Shown piece by piece: positions 36,553-49,265 of a stretch of DNA of 64,000 nt (position 1 is its first letter; every line of letters starts with the position of its first letter). The notes beneath the pieces are model-generated. The model did no database searches, was not told where the DNA came from, and saw only the letters and a list, made by a program, of their open reading frames with translations. Made by a program: the position numbers and the translations under genes. Source of the stretch: Antitrichia curtipendula (taxonomy: Eukaryota; Streptophyta; Bryopsida; Hypnales; Leucodontaceae); contig OX579633.1 in assembly GCA_951230915.1 (NCBI GenBank), forward strand, positions 49,676,029 to 49,740,028, in the 5' to 3' direction.

Positions 36553-39500
36553 ATGGCTACTGTTTGGAGAAACGCAGGAACTCCCGGAACTCTTGAATTG
36601 CCGGGTGGTAGGTCAGCTCAAGCAGATATAATTCCTGATGATGACTCGTGTGATATATGTATGGGCGAAGATGGAGCATGTGATATTTGGTTCAGCCCGT
36701 GTGGGCACAAAGCTTGTGCCTCCTGCGTTCAGAAAATGCGTATTGCGAATGTTTATAAGGTAATGGCTAACGCTGATTGAAGGCAGATGTTAAACTGAGA
36801 GAATATTTAGTGAGCTTGTATGCATTTGTGTATCGCTTTTAATTTTTCTTACTATTCCGAATGAGTTATTTGTTCGGATGTTTCTTGTTCTTATGCGCTT
36901 CTCCTTTACGTTATCGTATAATTGTTGCGGTAGCCAAGTGTAAGGTTTAGCTTGTTTCCTGTTATGTTGTCGAGCTTGGCAGATCGTCAATTTGTCTTCA
37001 ATTTTACGGGAACTTCTGAACATTCTTGTTTCAGTAGCTGGATACATAAAATGTCAGCTTTGTAAAGGATATTTGCTGCTCAGTTCAGTTGTCAAGTTCT
37101 AAAACTCTTTTGAATAGCATTCCACTGCTGATGCGGATGTCGATGGTTGCATAAATACTCACTTTCGTTTATTATGTGGCGGTTGTATTTACAGGCTGAT
37201 AAGGGTGTCAGATGTCCATTTTGTCGCCAAGTAATAGAATCTTATCTAGATTCTCCTCCAGCACGTCGTTCTCCTAATTTTCCACCCGAATCAGCATCAT
37301 TCACACTCGTTATTGGGGGGAATGCGGAACAACCTCCTAAGGCAGTAGCTGAAATCAAGAAACCTTACGGTCGAGGGGGGATAGTATCTATTGGAGGAGG
37401 AAATGACTACATACCTCCTAAAGGTGTTACAGGAAGTGATGGGGGAGGTTTTCGCTCGAATACACGAATGGATGATCTTTTACCTGGTTACGTAGTACCT
37501 CCCTTAAAAGATACAGACGATATAGTCAGCATGGCCATGGATCGAACGGTGAACTTTCAATCTCAGAGTGTCTTTGTCTTTGTTTTAGCTAAAGGGATTT
37601 GCAGGCATGTTATTATCTCGAAGCTGTGCAAAGTGCTGTATTCAGATGAATTGCTTGTAACGGAGGATTATTTTCTTTTGTGCAGGGTGCTAGGCATTTA
37701 GATTTCATGTTACGAGATTCTTATTCCAAGCGTCACAAAGTGGCTAAACTTTGTCGAGAAATGCTTACCCCTTTTGCTGCCAAATTAGCCGTTCATGGTA
37801 TGCTGAATTTGATGGTGCATGCTGTCGATGTTTTTGGATTAGAGAGTCCCTAAACTATGTACGGAATCTCTAGGACTTTGTAGGATGTTTGTGTAAGCTA
37901 CGCTTACAAATTGTTTCGCTAGGCTTGATGCAGAGGGACTGGAGCTGTTCTCTTCTCTATTGTGTATCACAAGCCATGTTGGGTGTGTGTTGATTCGCTG
38001 TCTTTGCAGCTTCTGGAAATTATGTGTTGCAACGAATGTTGGAATATGCTGCTACGCATAGGGGAGAAGGTGGTAATGCTGAGAGCTTCTTCACTGCCAT
38101 TGTTCGTTCATTCTGTCAGGACAGGGGATTGGTCATGGCCGCCCAAGATCATCGTGGCACTTTTTCTGTTCAAAAAATGGTCCGCATTCATATGGCCTCC
38201 CATATAATATTGTGGTCTTACATTCGGGATTGGATCGAATAGGATTGGAGGAACTGGACTGTTTGATGTTATTGTGTCTTGGTTTACATAGTATCTCACT
38301 TCGTTGTTAGTACTGTGCAGTCAGTCCTTAATTAATTGAGCCTTTTAATATTGATATGTATCATGCAAACTAGTCCTGATGGTCATGGGTTCCTAATCAT
38401 AATGACCTGCCAATTTATGCAGCTGGTATCGGTTAAAGGTTGGGAAGAAGCAAATCTAGTCGCCACATGTATTCGAGGTTCGGTGGTAAGTGTCTGCAAT
38501 TATGCCATCTAGTGTGTGCAAATTATCCTTCGGGCATGCTTGCAAGAGTGACTAGTTCTTATTTTAATTATTATGGACATTAGGATTATTGGGTTATAGA
38601 CAACCGTGTGAAGCTTGCCATATCTTAGTCGAGCCATTGCCAGTGCACTCTCTTTTATGAGCTACTATCAGGCCTCTGTTCTGGAATGCTTCGCTACTCA
38701 GGCATGATACACTCTTGCTAGTCGTATAATCCTCTAGCCTGCCTGCTACAGTTTTTCGAGGGGTTTCTTCAAAATGTTAATCTCACTTGGTAATTTGGGG
38801 ATAACTTCCTTGAAGATTCCTAATTTCAATGTTTGTATGCAGGTACAACTTGCTCTAGATCAATATGGAGTTTATGTTTTGGAGCGATTGGTGATTTCTC
38901 TACCTCACTTCACCTTTCTATGTTGTTCACTGTGGAATATTTAGGAAGGCTTAACATCTGGTGATCTTCCGTTTTTCACTAGGAGTGCCTTTGTTGAGTA
39001 ATAGAAGCTAGATTCCCCTCGAAAGGTTCTAAACTTCTTGTGCGTCACATTTCATCTGCGTAGTGTAACATGCTGCTTACACCAAAACTGAATCAATTAC
39101 AATATGCATTCTGTGTTTGTTTGGTTTGTGATAGGTAGAGGCAATGATAACATCCTTAAACCCTGCTCCGGGCAAGAAGCCTCGAGTTCCACCAAAGCTT
39201 GCAATCAAAATATTGGGGCAAATTTGTGAAGAAATGCAGAGTGATTCAAAGTCTTTAGCCAGCATTGCTAAGCACCAAGTCATCATCGACAGTACCGTTT
39301 CTGTCTGTGCAGTTAAGCAGCGTGACTTCTATGATTCTCTCTCCATTCTTTGAATTGGTTTCAATCTTTTCAAAGTAGGTATTTTGGGTAGAGCAGAGCT
39401 ACGTTGTCTGGACAATAATGTTCTAAAATGAAGTTGGAAGTTACTATAATTCGGAGGAGTTCTGCTAATGGTTCGTGATTCTATGTGTTATGTGTATGGA

Positions 39501-42500
39501 GCAAATCTGTGGATCCTACTGAAAGGATTTGGTCGTGCTTGCTTAATCAAGATGTAGTTGCTCTTTACAGGTGAGTGGAATTATGCTTGTTGAGTGTATA
39601 CGATGGGCATTACCACAATCTGAGGCTATGGCAGCAGCCCTTGCCCTAGCAAATTTGTCTGGTGATCTTGTTGGATCCAAACTATCTCATCGAACACTTC
39701 AAGGTGTTCTTAGGTTAGTTGCTTCTTTTAACCTTTCTTGTTCGTCTTTTCTCTCATTCAGGTACTCTTTTTCCCTTTTCAGTGCCTTTTTCTCTTAGGC
39801 GATGTCGAATGGCTCGAACCTGCATTTTGTTAGATCATGCTTTTGATTGATTATGTGTCACGTTAAGATTTATTGCGTGGTCTTACCAGAGTATTCACCA
39901 TCAAATTGAGAATCACTTGATAGATCTTCATTTCTAATTTTGTTTTTTCAGCTATTTCCAATTTAAAAATTATTACAAGCCCTGAGTTCTACATCATAAT
40001 GGGTTCAAGCTGTTCCTTCAAACGCATTACATAAATCCGTGTTTCCATTTCAAGCAAGGTTGAATACAACCAAATATCTATAATTACTGAAATATCATGC
40101 ATCTCACTTCTCCTATTTGCCTGTGACAGTCTGGAGGTGAAGGAGGTGGCTGAGCATGTTATTCTAGGCCTTCAAGGACATTATGTAGAACTAGCGTCTG
40201 ATACAACTGGGTTTGGATTTAAGCTAGTGCGAGCATGCCTTGCAACTCCTTGTGGTAGGAACCTTTATGTCGCGTACATTGTGTTTTTATTTTTATATTT
40301 GTTCTGCTTACCTGTCTTTTGAGTCAATTATTATTTTTTTATGCATTGCCTCCATAACGTTTCATATCTATGTCACATCTTGTGGTTATGGGGTGGGTCT
40401 GCTGTTTTTTTCAGTTGGAGAAGACATGCGACTCATTGTTGTTGACGAACTTCTGAATGGAGTTATTCATCCACCTGGACATTATTCTTTGATTGATAAT
40501 ACAGCTGGTTGTGACACACTCGCTTTTGGGCTTTGCCTCCTCACGCGCAGGTTAGCCTTTGCCCCAAATTTCGTGTGTTTTCCTGGAAGTGTAAATTTGG
40601 TTGTTCGTTCTTTTATTTATTTTTATGAAACTGATATGATTCAATATCTTTCGACTCTACTCGCTGATTGCAGGGTTTTGGATGAACGGTTGGAAAAATT
40701 GGTTATGTTTCTGGAACGAGATAAATTTCTCTTTTTTCGTGATCGTGTAGAGAATATGCGAAAGCACTTCTTTAATGAAGCCTCGCAAGCCAATCTTCAT
40801 CCTGTAGCTCCTTCCGCTCCCGCAGTCCCCACAGTTACGAGAGCTCGTTCACTTGATCTTAGTTCAAGCAATTCCAGAAATGACCTAGCTTCGAATTCCG
40901 TATCTGGATATCCTCGTTCTTCACACGGACAGCTGATATCTGATCCATGGTCTGAGGAAGCTCCGTCGGGTGGTGTCTTCCCATTGGACCACATTGAAAA
41001 GCCTTTAACCAGAGTAGTTTCGATGCCTCATTCTCGACCATCAACTCCTAGTTCTCGTGTAGCGTCTGCAGAATACAATGCTTCAGGAGAATCCTCTAGG
41101 GTTATAGAAAATAGTAGCAGCAACACAGTGGCATCGGCCAGCGCCGGTCCACTAGGTGGACGAGCAAATCCTAGCCAAGCTGGTAGTTCCACTTACACAC
41201 CTCCCTATTTAAGGGATAAAAACGTTACCTTGGTCACTGGGCAGAGTGCCTTAGGCAACTCTCTTGGTCAGCTTCCATCCTTGGAAGGAAGGTCCGGTTC
41301 ATATGCCCCTCCCCATTTGCGCCTCTCTAACTCGTTCAATTCTACTACTTCGCCGACTGGTTTATCAGACTTGAGGCACGAGATAGAGTCCCCTACCAGT
41401 GGAGACTTTGGGAATGAAAGTCTTTCTGGGAGCTCCCCTCGTGATTTTACCAACGGACACAGCTTACTCCCGTACGGAAGTTCGGATTTTCTTGACTTTA
41501 ATCCAGAGTCCGAGAATTCTCCGACATTATCCAGTCCAAAGAAAGTTAGCGACCAGGGTGGGCAGACTGAAGCAGTCAAGCCGTTAGGGACTCACCGACA
41601 ACCTGGGATTTGCGCTGTCTGCAATCGAGATGCCGCAAATACGGTATGTGATTTCTGCATGTTTATCCTCGTTTTGTCTTCCTTAATGTTAACCAATTGT
41701 GGTGTGACATTTTCTATTTGTACCTGCTTGGAAAGTGGTTCTATCCTATTGATTGAGCGGATTAAACATGCCTTTGTTGTTAGTTACTTGCCCTGTGCAT
41801 GAGTGATATGTGTTCCCTGAAGCTGAGCTTGTAATGAGCTGAATGCATTTCTGCTGATAAATCCGAATAACTCATCGACCATTTTCTTATCTGGTCTTGG
41901 GATGCAGGTTCTCTTGAGCTGCTCACACATGTGCTGCTGCACTCTGTGCTCTCGGGCCGTGAAATTATGTCCAATCTGCAATAACAAGGTGTCCAGTGTT
42001 ATAGACATACGACCAGTGGGAATGCCACCCAGTCCATCACCTTCTTTGCCGCCACAAAATGGGACATCGAATGCTTGGGACATGTCCGCAATGGTTAGTT
42101 CCGCTTCATCGATTACAACTTCCATGCTTGACGCGAGCAATGGGGTGAATCCATTTCGTGAAGCCCCCTCACGACCTTCATCTGCTAATTCTCAGTTCCA
42201 AGGCAGTGAACCAGCAGCAGCAGCAGCAGCATTTGAGAGCAGTTCTGTCAAGCCAGCAAACCAACAATATCCTTTTCGACATTTACCATTAGATCAGCCT
42301 CCACCTGGAATTCCAGTTCCTAAGCAGCCAGTCGCATCCATCCTCCGCAGCACTAGTCCTCAAACGATTGCCCCAGCCAGTGTGACCTCTAACCCTTCCG
42401 TCACATCCGGTGGTGGCAGACCCCTTTTCAATCCTTCTGATTTCTTTCCGTCTGCTATGAGTGGTAATCTTTTTTCTGGATCCAGCTCCTCATCCCTGAT

Positions 42501-42735
42501 GGTTCCGAGTTCTGCAAACAGTGCAGGAACTAACTTGAATGGGTCTGCTCTTAACTTTCCGGGACCATCGGTGAACGCACCGGCGCCAATACGCCGTCCT
42601 GCTCCATATCGTCCACCTGGATTGTACCGCCCTCCTGGCCTCTTTCCCCGGCCAGCAGGTCCAGTTGTTACTCAACCTAGTAACACCTCTGACTTCTCTT
42701 CAATTGTCTCACCTCAGTGGAGGACATACCAGTAG
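36553..42735 (+). CDS. Double-RING protein with Pumilio-like repeats (putative E3 ligase/RNA-binding)
   Basis: Twelve exons: 36553-36759, 37195-37569, 37686-37797, 38010-38179, 38423-38485, 38843-38890, 39135-39278, 39571-39713, 40130-40254, 40415-40550, 40674-41643, 41908-42735; joined length 1106 residues. RING 1: C33-x2-C36-x13-C50-x-H52-x2-C55-x2-C58-x17-C76-x2-C79. Residues 195-508 contain PUF-like repeat cores: SGNYVLQRM, RGTFSVQKM, YGVYVLERL, SGIMLVECI, SHRTLQGVL, FGFKLVRAC and CDTLAFGLC, mostly 35-47 residues apart. A long Ser/Pro-rich linker (550-815) follows, then RING 2 from C821-x2-C824 through CSHMCCCTLC to CPIC (852-855). The tail is proline-rich (PYRPPGLYRPPGLFPRP), with a six-alanine run. 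RINGs recruit E2 enzymes; PUF helices bind RNA or protein. The exon 2 donor (GTCTTT) and exon 7 donor (GTCATC) are the least certain points. I do not know a named gene for it. Confidence 0.85.
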
Positions 42736-43723
42736 GCTTTTAGTATTATGTTTTGGAAGATTTATTTGTTGCGAGTGATGAGTGAAAACATAGTACAATT
42801 TGTTAGCCTTTTCCGTGTAATTGATATCGTTAGCTTGGAAGACTTTGGATTGCGAGGCAGTTCGTTCATAGGTGAAAAAGCGGAGACACTATGAATAGAG
42901 ACCAGAGTTTTAGAATCTGTGTTCGACAGTGGCCCACATACACCTACTTCCGAGATGTTAGTGAAGGCCCACTTGCTTCAGTGAGGGAGTAATACTTGGA
43001 GGGTAGTATTGGCCACTGAGATCTTTCAACTACCGGTGTCGAGCTTAATTTCTTTTTTCTCCTGCTTTTGTGCAAAGAGCCTACGGAACATGCCTTTGTG
43101 AAACCCTTTTGGGTTGGATGTACTAAGCTGACGTGAGGTTGAAAATTTGTTATTGAATACATGTGGGTTATGGGTGCACTCTTTGTCCCTACATATTATG
43201 TTTGTATTTGAGAGGATTTTGTTTTTTTGCGTTCTCAATAGTACTGACTCCTCAGTTGCTATATTCCTTTCAAGTTTTATCAAATTAGCTTATTGGTAGA
43301 CTAGCATAGATTCGTTACTTGAAAATTTAGGGTGATATGTTTGTGATAAGATGATCATTCGAGAGACTTAGAATGGGATTAGAGTTACTGAACTCTTGGG
43401 GTTGTGTATTAGATGAGCTCTTGCATGTTGAAATGTATATCTTTCAGATTCTTCACATAACAAATTCATCTATTTTTGTTATTGATTTTGTAAAAAAGTT
43501 TTAACATGCAAGTAATGAAATTTTGTAGCTCGAGCATACCACTTCTATAAGCTTTGAGTGATGTTTTCATGAATACTAGTGTATCCCATGCCGTTGTCAT
43601 CGCCAAAAAATAAATAAAAGTAGCTTTTTAATTTTTTAATTCATAAAAACTTCAAAATTCAATATGCTTCACACCATAGGTTCAAATGCCATAAAACAAG
43701 CAAAACAAAACAAACAACCTCAT
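42736..43723. other. 3' UTR and intergenic sequence
   Basis: Follows the TAG of the double-RING gene and probably contains its 3' UTR in the first few hundred bases. No other gene or repeat recognised before the TTAA element. Confidence 0.5.
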
Positions 43724-44658
43724 TTAACCCCTAAAGGACCTAGGCCTTTAGGGGCAAAAAACACATTCAAAATTGTCATTTCTGTTGTGAAGAGTAAAAA
43801 AATTTGAATGTTTTTTTTGTTGCATAACTAATTGTAGGATCTTACAACTAACTAGTATAAAAATGAGTGGAATAAACTTCAAATTTTTTGACTAAACAAA
43901 TTGCAAGATATCTGCATTTAAAATGAAAAAAACAAGTATTTTTTGGACATAGCAAGATTAGATTATTTGACTTTGAATCTTTTTAACTTAAATTTTTTGC
44001 AATACAGAGTTTTGAGGTTTAAATCTTTACAATGGAGAATTCAATTGAGAGTCTAGAGAGAAAAAAAAAATTCAGAAAAAATTAATTTTCATTCTTTAAA
44101 AAATTGTTAAGTAGAAGTAGGTATGAAATAGAAAGAAAATCTAAATTATTAATATCTCTAAAATATAATTAAAACATCTTCATCCCAATGGTGATATTGT
44201 TCTAGCAAACAAACTAAAGCATGTGGATCTTATTTTTTGAAAAATTGTAAGAATTGCATTTAGAAATGAATCCTAAAAGTTATTTTTTTCAAGAAGATGT
44301 CTAGATTGCCCGAAAAACAAGATTGTCCATAACTGTCACATTATTTATCCAAATTAAATAAATCAAAGCTTTTAATGTGGACAAAAATACAAACTATGAG
44401 AAAATAAAAAATAAAGAATAAAAAATTCAAATTTTTGAAGATCTTTTTTATTCCCTAGTCTCCCTTGTTTTAAACTTATCTAGGCATAACTGTTGTTCCT
44501 GGACACCAATTGAAAAAAATAATAATATTTGCACAAAGATAATCGGGTTTTTCTATTTTTTTTTTTAAATAAAAAAATCATGAAAAAAATTGACATTGCA
44601 GGTACATGTTTGAAATCTAATTTGTCCCTTGAAGGAACAATGGTCTTTTAGAGGTTAA
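43724..44658. mobile_element. TTAA-ended inverted-repeat element, long form (935 bp), best-preserved ends
   Basis: The left end is TTAACCCCTAAAGGACC; the right end is GGTCTTTTAGAGGTTAA, a 17-base inverted repeat with few mismatches, including TTAA at both edges. Interior matches 23691-24615. It is noncoding, so it would move only with an enzyme from elsewhere. Immediately outside, the string AAAACAAACAACCTCATTTAA (approximately) is present on both sides: left at about 43700-43727 and right at about 44668-44696. Confidence 0.75.
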
Positions 44659-45853
44659 TTTATAGAGAAACAAAACAAACAAACAACCTCATTTAAGGTA
44701 TTGAGATACTTGATAGTTGTTTCCTAGTGTAATAATATTCCATTTTTGTTAACTCATCTAATTAAATTATACTTTATAAATTATACTTCCAGTGTCTAAA
44801 TTATGAATCCTCCAATGTAAAAGTAACAATTGTAAATAATAATTAATAATTCACAATTAATCCAATAGGAATCCCCAAAATCAAAGTGTATTAAACCCTT
44901 CTTTTTGATGAAGGAAAATTAGTTGAAAATATGGATTGATGTTGAAAAGAGCGCTTCCACCTTAGAGTATCAAGAATTTAGCCACGTTAGAAGGGTGCAA
45001 CAAATCAAGGTTTTGGAGACCACCTCTCACCGCCTACGGTCGGCCGGCACTGTCAACAGGCTTTGGAGACCAACACAGAAATTGCTCCGCAATGTTAGAT
45101 TGGGGTGAAATTGGTCAAACTCACCGTACGGATTGAAGAAAGCCTTCATAACAAGGCCGCCTGTGTGTTCTGATCGACTTTCCACTAGTTCGATTATAAA
45201 CAATTTGCATTTGATCTCAACGGAAAAAAGAAAAGTCTAGTCTGTCTCTTTTGGGTGCACTAGCTAGTCGTTCAGAATTTATGGCAAGCGGAGTGATTGG
45301 AAGCTTGGGCTCCAAAGTTGGTGGGTGTGAGCGCAAGGAAGTGTTCTGTTAGAGTAAAAAATTTCTGCAATCAATAAGCATGTGCATCTATCTCCTTCGC
45401 GCAAGGAGACAGGGTTCTTCTAACGCGAATACCGGCAGTGAGTTGTTGGGAAATTTGTAGGTGACCAGCAGTCGCAATCCATGAGTGAAACAGAGAGTGC
45501 AGAAAACATCAAAATTGATCAAGCTTTCAGAACCCAAGATGCAATCACCTTCGCCATCGCCATGATGAAACAACCTCAATGCGATCAAAATTCCGGACAC
45601 TCACAACAGAATTTGGCCGAAGCTGCCGGACGCATCTTGAAGCCCAACAGTCTCAAACCGCCCTTTGCCGGTCATATTCCGCAACCCAAGGACAAACTGC
45701 CTTGTCCGATTTTTGAGCTCTTGCCAATCTAAGGCCTGAATTTCATAAATTGTACGCCTAAGAGCATCCCCACCAGTGGGATAAGGCCTGTTCGCATTCG
45801 CCTGTCGACCCCGACCTCGAGCCTGTGCCATGGGGGTCGGATGTGGAGATTAC
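44659..45853. other. Intergenic sequence
   Basis: No gene recognised. A higher-GC patch starts near 45000. AAGAGCATCCCCACCAGTG at about 45755 resembles the ends of Harbinger-like MITEs, but a partner end was not found. Confidence 0.45.
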
Positions 45854-46007
45854 GTATAGGGCAATGCCCGACGATGAGAGGCCATTGTCTGACGTAAATC
45901 ACGAGCAGAACTGGATGAATATCGGGGATGAGAAATCAAATTCGGATGAGGAATACGTAATGCTCGATTACGCAAGAAATCCCACGCAATCGGGCATTAC
46001 GGTACAG
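45854..46007. mobile_element. MITE-like element with AATGCCCGA ends, copy 2
   Basis: The left end is GTATAGGGCAATGCCCGA; the right end, reversed, is GTACCGTAATGCCCGATT. Interior blocks match 619-835 in the same order. Noncoding, 154 bp. Confidence 0.55.
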
Positions 46008-46132
46008 AAGCCTCCCAAGAAATGAACGACGCATTTCCTGGGAGTGGTTTATGTGCCCAGAACCCAATGACGAGGTCGGGCTCCTCCCTCTCTCTTCCAT
46101 CCTTGAAAGGGGGAATTTCAAGTCCGACCTTA

Positions 46133-46500
46133 GAGCATACCCACCTGTCTTGTAAAACGGATGACTTGTTCCCACTGGCTTGCAAAATTGCCCCACCCGT
46201 CTTGCATAATGGATGAACTTGTTAAGAGGCCCTGCCAAAAGCCTCCAGTGGCTTGCAAAACCGGGCTCTTTTGCAAGCCAAGGGACGGCTTGCAAAACGG
46301 CTTGCAAATCGCATAAGACAAGCACCTTTTGAACTTTTTCAGCAAACAAGGATTTGATCTGTGAATGTGGACGTAGTCAATTGGGTGGCAATGGCCTCTT
46401 AAGAAGTTATGGGTGGGGCGACACATTATCCTTGGCTTGCAAATTGGATTGACCAGCTTGCAAATTGGCTTGCATTTTGTAGGATAGGTGGTCATGCCTT
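46133..46500. mobile_element. Harbinger-like MITE with repeated GGCTTGCAAA motif (368 bp)
   Basis: The left end is GAGCATACCCACCTGTCTTG; the right end, reversed, is AAGGCATGACCACCTATCCT. TTA flanks both sides (46130-46132 and 46501-46503), as in PIF/Harbinger target duplications. GGCTTGCAAA or its reverse occurs about seven times inside. No coding sequence. Confidence 0.6.
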
Positions 46501-46503
46501 TTA

Positions 46504-48493
46504 GAGAGATCAACCCAACTTTCTTAATTTGTCAAAAATTATCCACTAGTTAACTATAATTTAAGCTATAGTTCCTCACTTTTGCATGTTTGTCTCTCTT
46601 ATCTTAAGTAATTTAAACTAGTAAAAGAAAAATGACTCCCGTAAAGCCGCATGCACAAGCTGCACTCATCTAGAGCTTCATCTCCCAGCCGGACACCTGA
46701 TGAGGTGGGGGCCCAACCTATAGATCAAGTCGACCCAACCTACAGGTCCAGGTCGGGTCCCCATGCGATCAACACCTAAAGGGGAGCAAAGATGAGGATA
46801 GAGAAGACAAGCTCCCACTAGTTCTTCCCTAAATTTTCAATTTATTGCTAATACATATAAGGAGAAGCCAAAATAAAACTACAAAATAGTAATAAAGTCA
46901 TGAAATTTTGGTATTACTATAGTAGTTACAAGTGTCAACACAAGTAAATTTACTTATGTATGCAAACCATATATATATGGTTGGAGTCTTTCTCTTATGT
47001 TCACTATAGTAGTTTTAAATTTTTGAGTTATGTAAAGGGCATAGCACCCCAATCAATACTTAGTATGCAACACTTTATTATTGACATGTAGGAAAGTGTG
47101 GCCAACCAAATAAATTGGAACTTGAACGTAGTTGCAAAAGTAGATGCTCAAATGGTACACAATGCCTTGATTATTGAGCTCCAACCTTAACTATAAGTAT
47201 TCGCTTGCCATGGTAAATCATAGATGATTTTGTTGTGTTGTGTTTTCCAACCTATGTTGTAATGCTCTTGTTGCAATATAATAAGTATCTTGCACTTAGA
47301 TCTTAGCAATGAAAGTGTACTATTAAAAGATGTATATTAGTAACTTTCGATTGGAAAAATCTCATATTAGATAGGCAAAATAAAAGACTTCATATAAACT
47401 AATGACCATAAGCTAATTTGAATTCATGGATAAGGTGTTAGTCCCAAAATTGTCGAGATGTAGTTGTAAAATGAGAACTATATTACTGAAGTTGAAGTTT
47501 AGCAACATCAAAGATGATGTTTTAGACCTATTGCAATAGATCTTGATTATATAGTAGGAAGTCAAATCTCATATCCACCTTTGTAACATGTGAACTTTCC
47601 ATGACAAGAAGCAAAAATATATCTTCTATGTACAAGAAAAAGTGATTATATTCAGTTTCTACATACCTTAGAATAGATTAATCATGAGATCATTGATCAA
47701 TAGATACTTCCAAGCCATCAAGTTGGAATTATTGACAGCTTTGGACACCTAATGAAATTGAACACACCACCCTTCTTATGGCTTTAATGGCAATTGTCCC
47801 AACCCTATGGGCCTAAATTTCTTTAATATCTGTGGAACTAAATTACACAGAAACCTATAGATTACTTGACCTCGCTATTAGTCTTGACTTGGTAAGGCCA
47901 CCAAGGAATAAGTTGTCTCAAGTTCATTATACTCAATACATGAATTAAAGAGAAAATTTAACACCTATTCTCATTGCAAAATGTAAATTTATAGCCTAGG
48001 AATATTTACAATAATACAAACGGATTGCAAAATTCTTTGTCATCACAACCAAAATTGACCATCATTGACTCATCGCCACCCAAATTTCTAGTGCAAACTC
48101 ATGTAAAAAAAGCAATCATTACCACCTTTAGCTTCCAAATCAATGATTTTTATTGTGGGTTTTTACGTGAGGATGTCTATCAATGTTCGTTTGGACCTGT
48201 TTTGATGAGTCATGATCAAGTTAGGATACAAACGACCAAATTTATTTATTTTTAATTCAAGGGTCAATGAAGTTTGTTAGGTCTTTCTTTCGTATCCGTC
48301 AAAGTCAACGACCTTAGAAACTATTGAGCTATATGGTCAAACAATCATATCCATCCAAATTGCAATTGTTTTCATCCACATTTTATTATGACGGAACCCG
48401 GGGTTGAAAGTTGATGCATTATAGAAAATCTCAAGTCTCTAGAGGGCCGCTCCAAAGTAGTTGAAAGGACCCTACGATAACATTTAAATTCAC
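46504..48493. other. AT-rich intergenic sequence
   Basis: No gene, RNA gene or structured repeat recognised; only short frames without family resemblance. Confidence 0.55.
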
Positions 48494-48612
48494 TTAACCC
48501 CTAAAGGACCAAATACCATTTTTTGACAACATAGCAATTTTGGGCAGCTCATTACAAATGGAATTTTTATTTTTTTTCTTTGAAATTTTCACACAAGCTG
48601 TGCCCATTAAGG
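48494..48612. mobile_element. TTAA-ended element, left-end fragment
   Basis: Begins TTAACCCCTAAAGGACCAAA and matches the first 115 bases of 30614-31545. No matching right end was found, so it is a truncated copy or one with a decayed end. Confidence 0.6.
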
Positions 48613-49009
48613 TAGAACAACCCATTAAGGTCTACAATGTATGACGAATATCAGGGAATGATCCCATTATAGATTTTTTCAATAAATGAAAGTTGGGCCA
48701 CAATCAATGTCTCAAGTAATAGTAATAGAGTGATTAGTGACTTTTTAATAAGAACTTTCAGCTTCTTGGTGTAAGTTCATTGTAGGATGTGACTGTTTTA
48801 GGCCTTTTAAATTAGAAAATATCATGATTGGTTCATGTGAGTAAGATGAGCATTATGGATGTATTTTTTGTTGGTTTGGAGGTAGTCTAAAGACTCTTTT
48901 GGGTAGCACACTTCAAAAATTCATAACAAATTTATACTTTCTCAAAAAAATATAATTTCAATTAACCTGCCATTTCTCCCACTTGTCTTTATGCGAGTCT
49001 TTATGTGGG

Positions 49010-49265
49010 GAAAATTAAAAAATTTAGCATTGGCATGAGAGCAAACTCCTAATTCTGATCGCAGTGGGCTCCTTTTCTTCAAGTTCTTCTTAAAATTGAG
49101 AAGGCAGTTGCATCTAAATTACCAATCTACTTATGAAAATTTCAACGCATGTCCGCTTAGCCCCGACTAGTACAAAAAAACATTCCAAACCCTTTAGTAG
49201 GCACATTTGTGGCAACTCCTTGGTGACACTTCGACACTTCCCTTGTGCTGCTTACTTGTTGAAAA
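49010..49265 (+). repeat. AT-degraded arm of an inverted repeat
   Basis: Read forwards this matches the reverse complement of 49880-50170. Shared words include AAAATTGAG, CCCCGACT, ACAAAAAAACATTCC and GTGGCAACTCCTTGG. Most differences are C or G in the other copy against T or A here, the pattern left by deamination of methylated cytosine. Confidence 0.65.

Noticed and set aside
40240..41802. 520-codon uninterrupted frame as a stand-alone gene
   Set aside because: It reads through three introns of the double-RING gene; splicing gives a better family fit.
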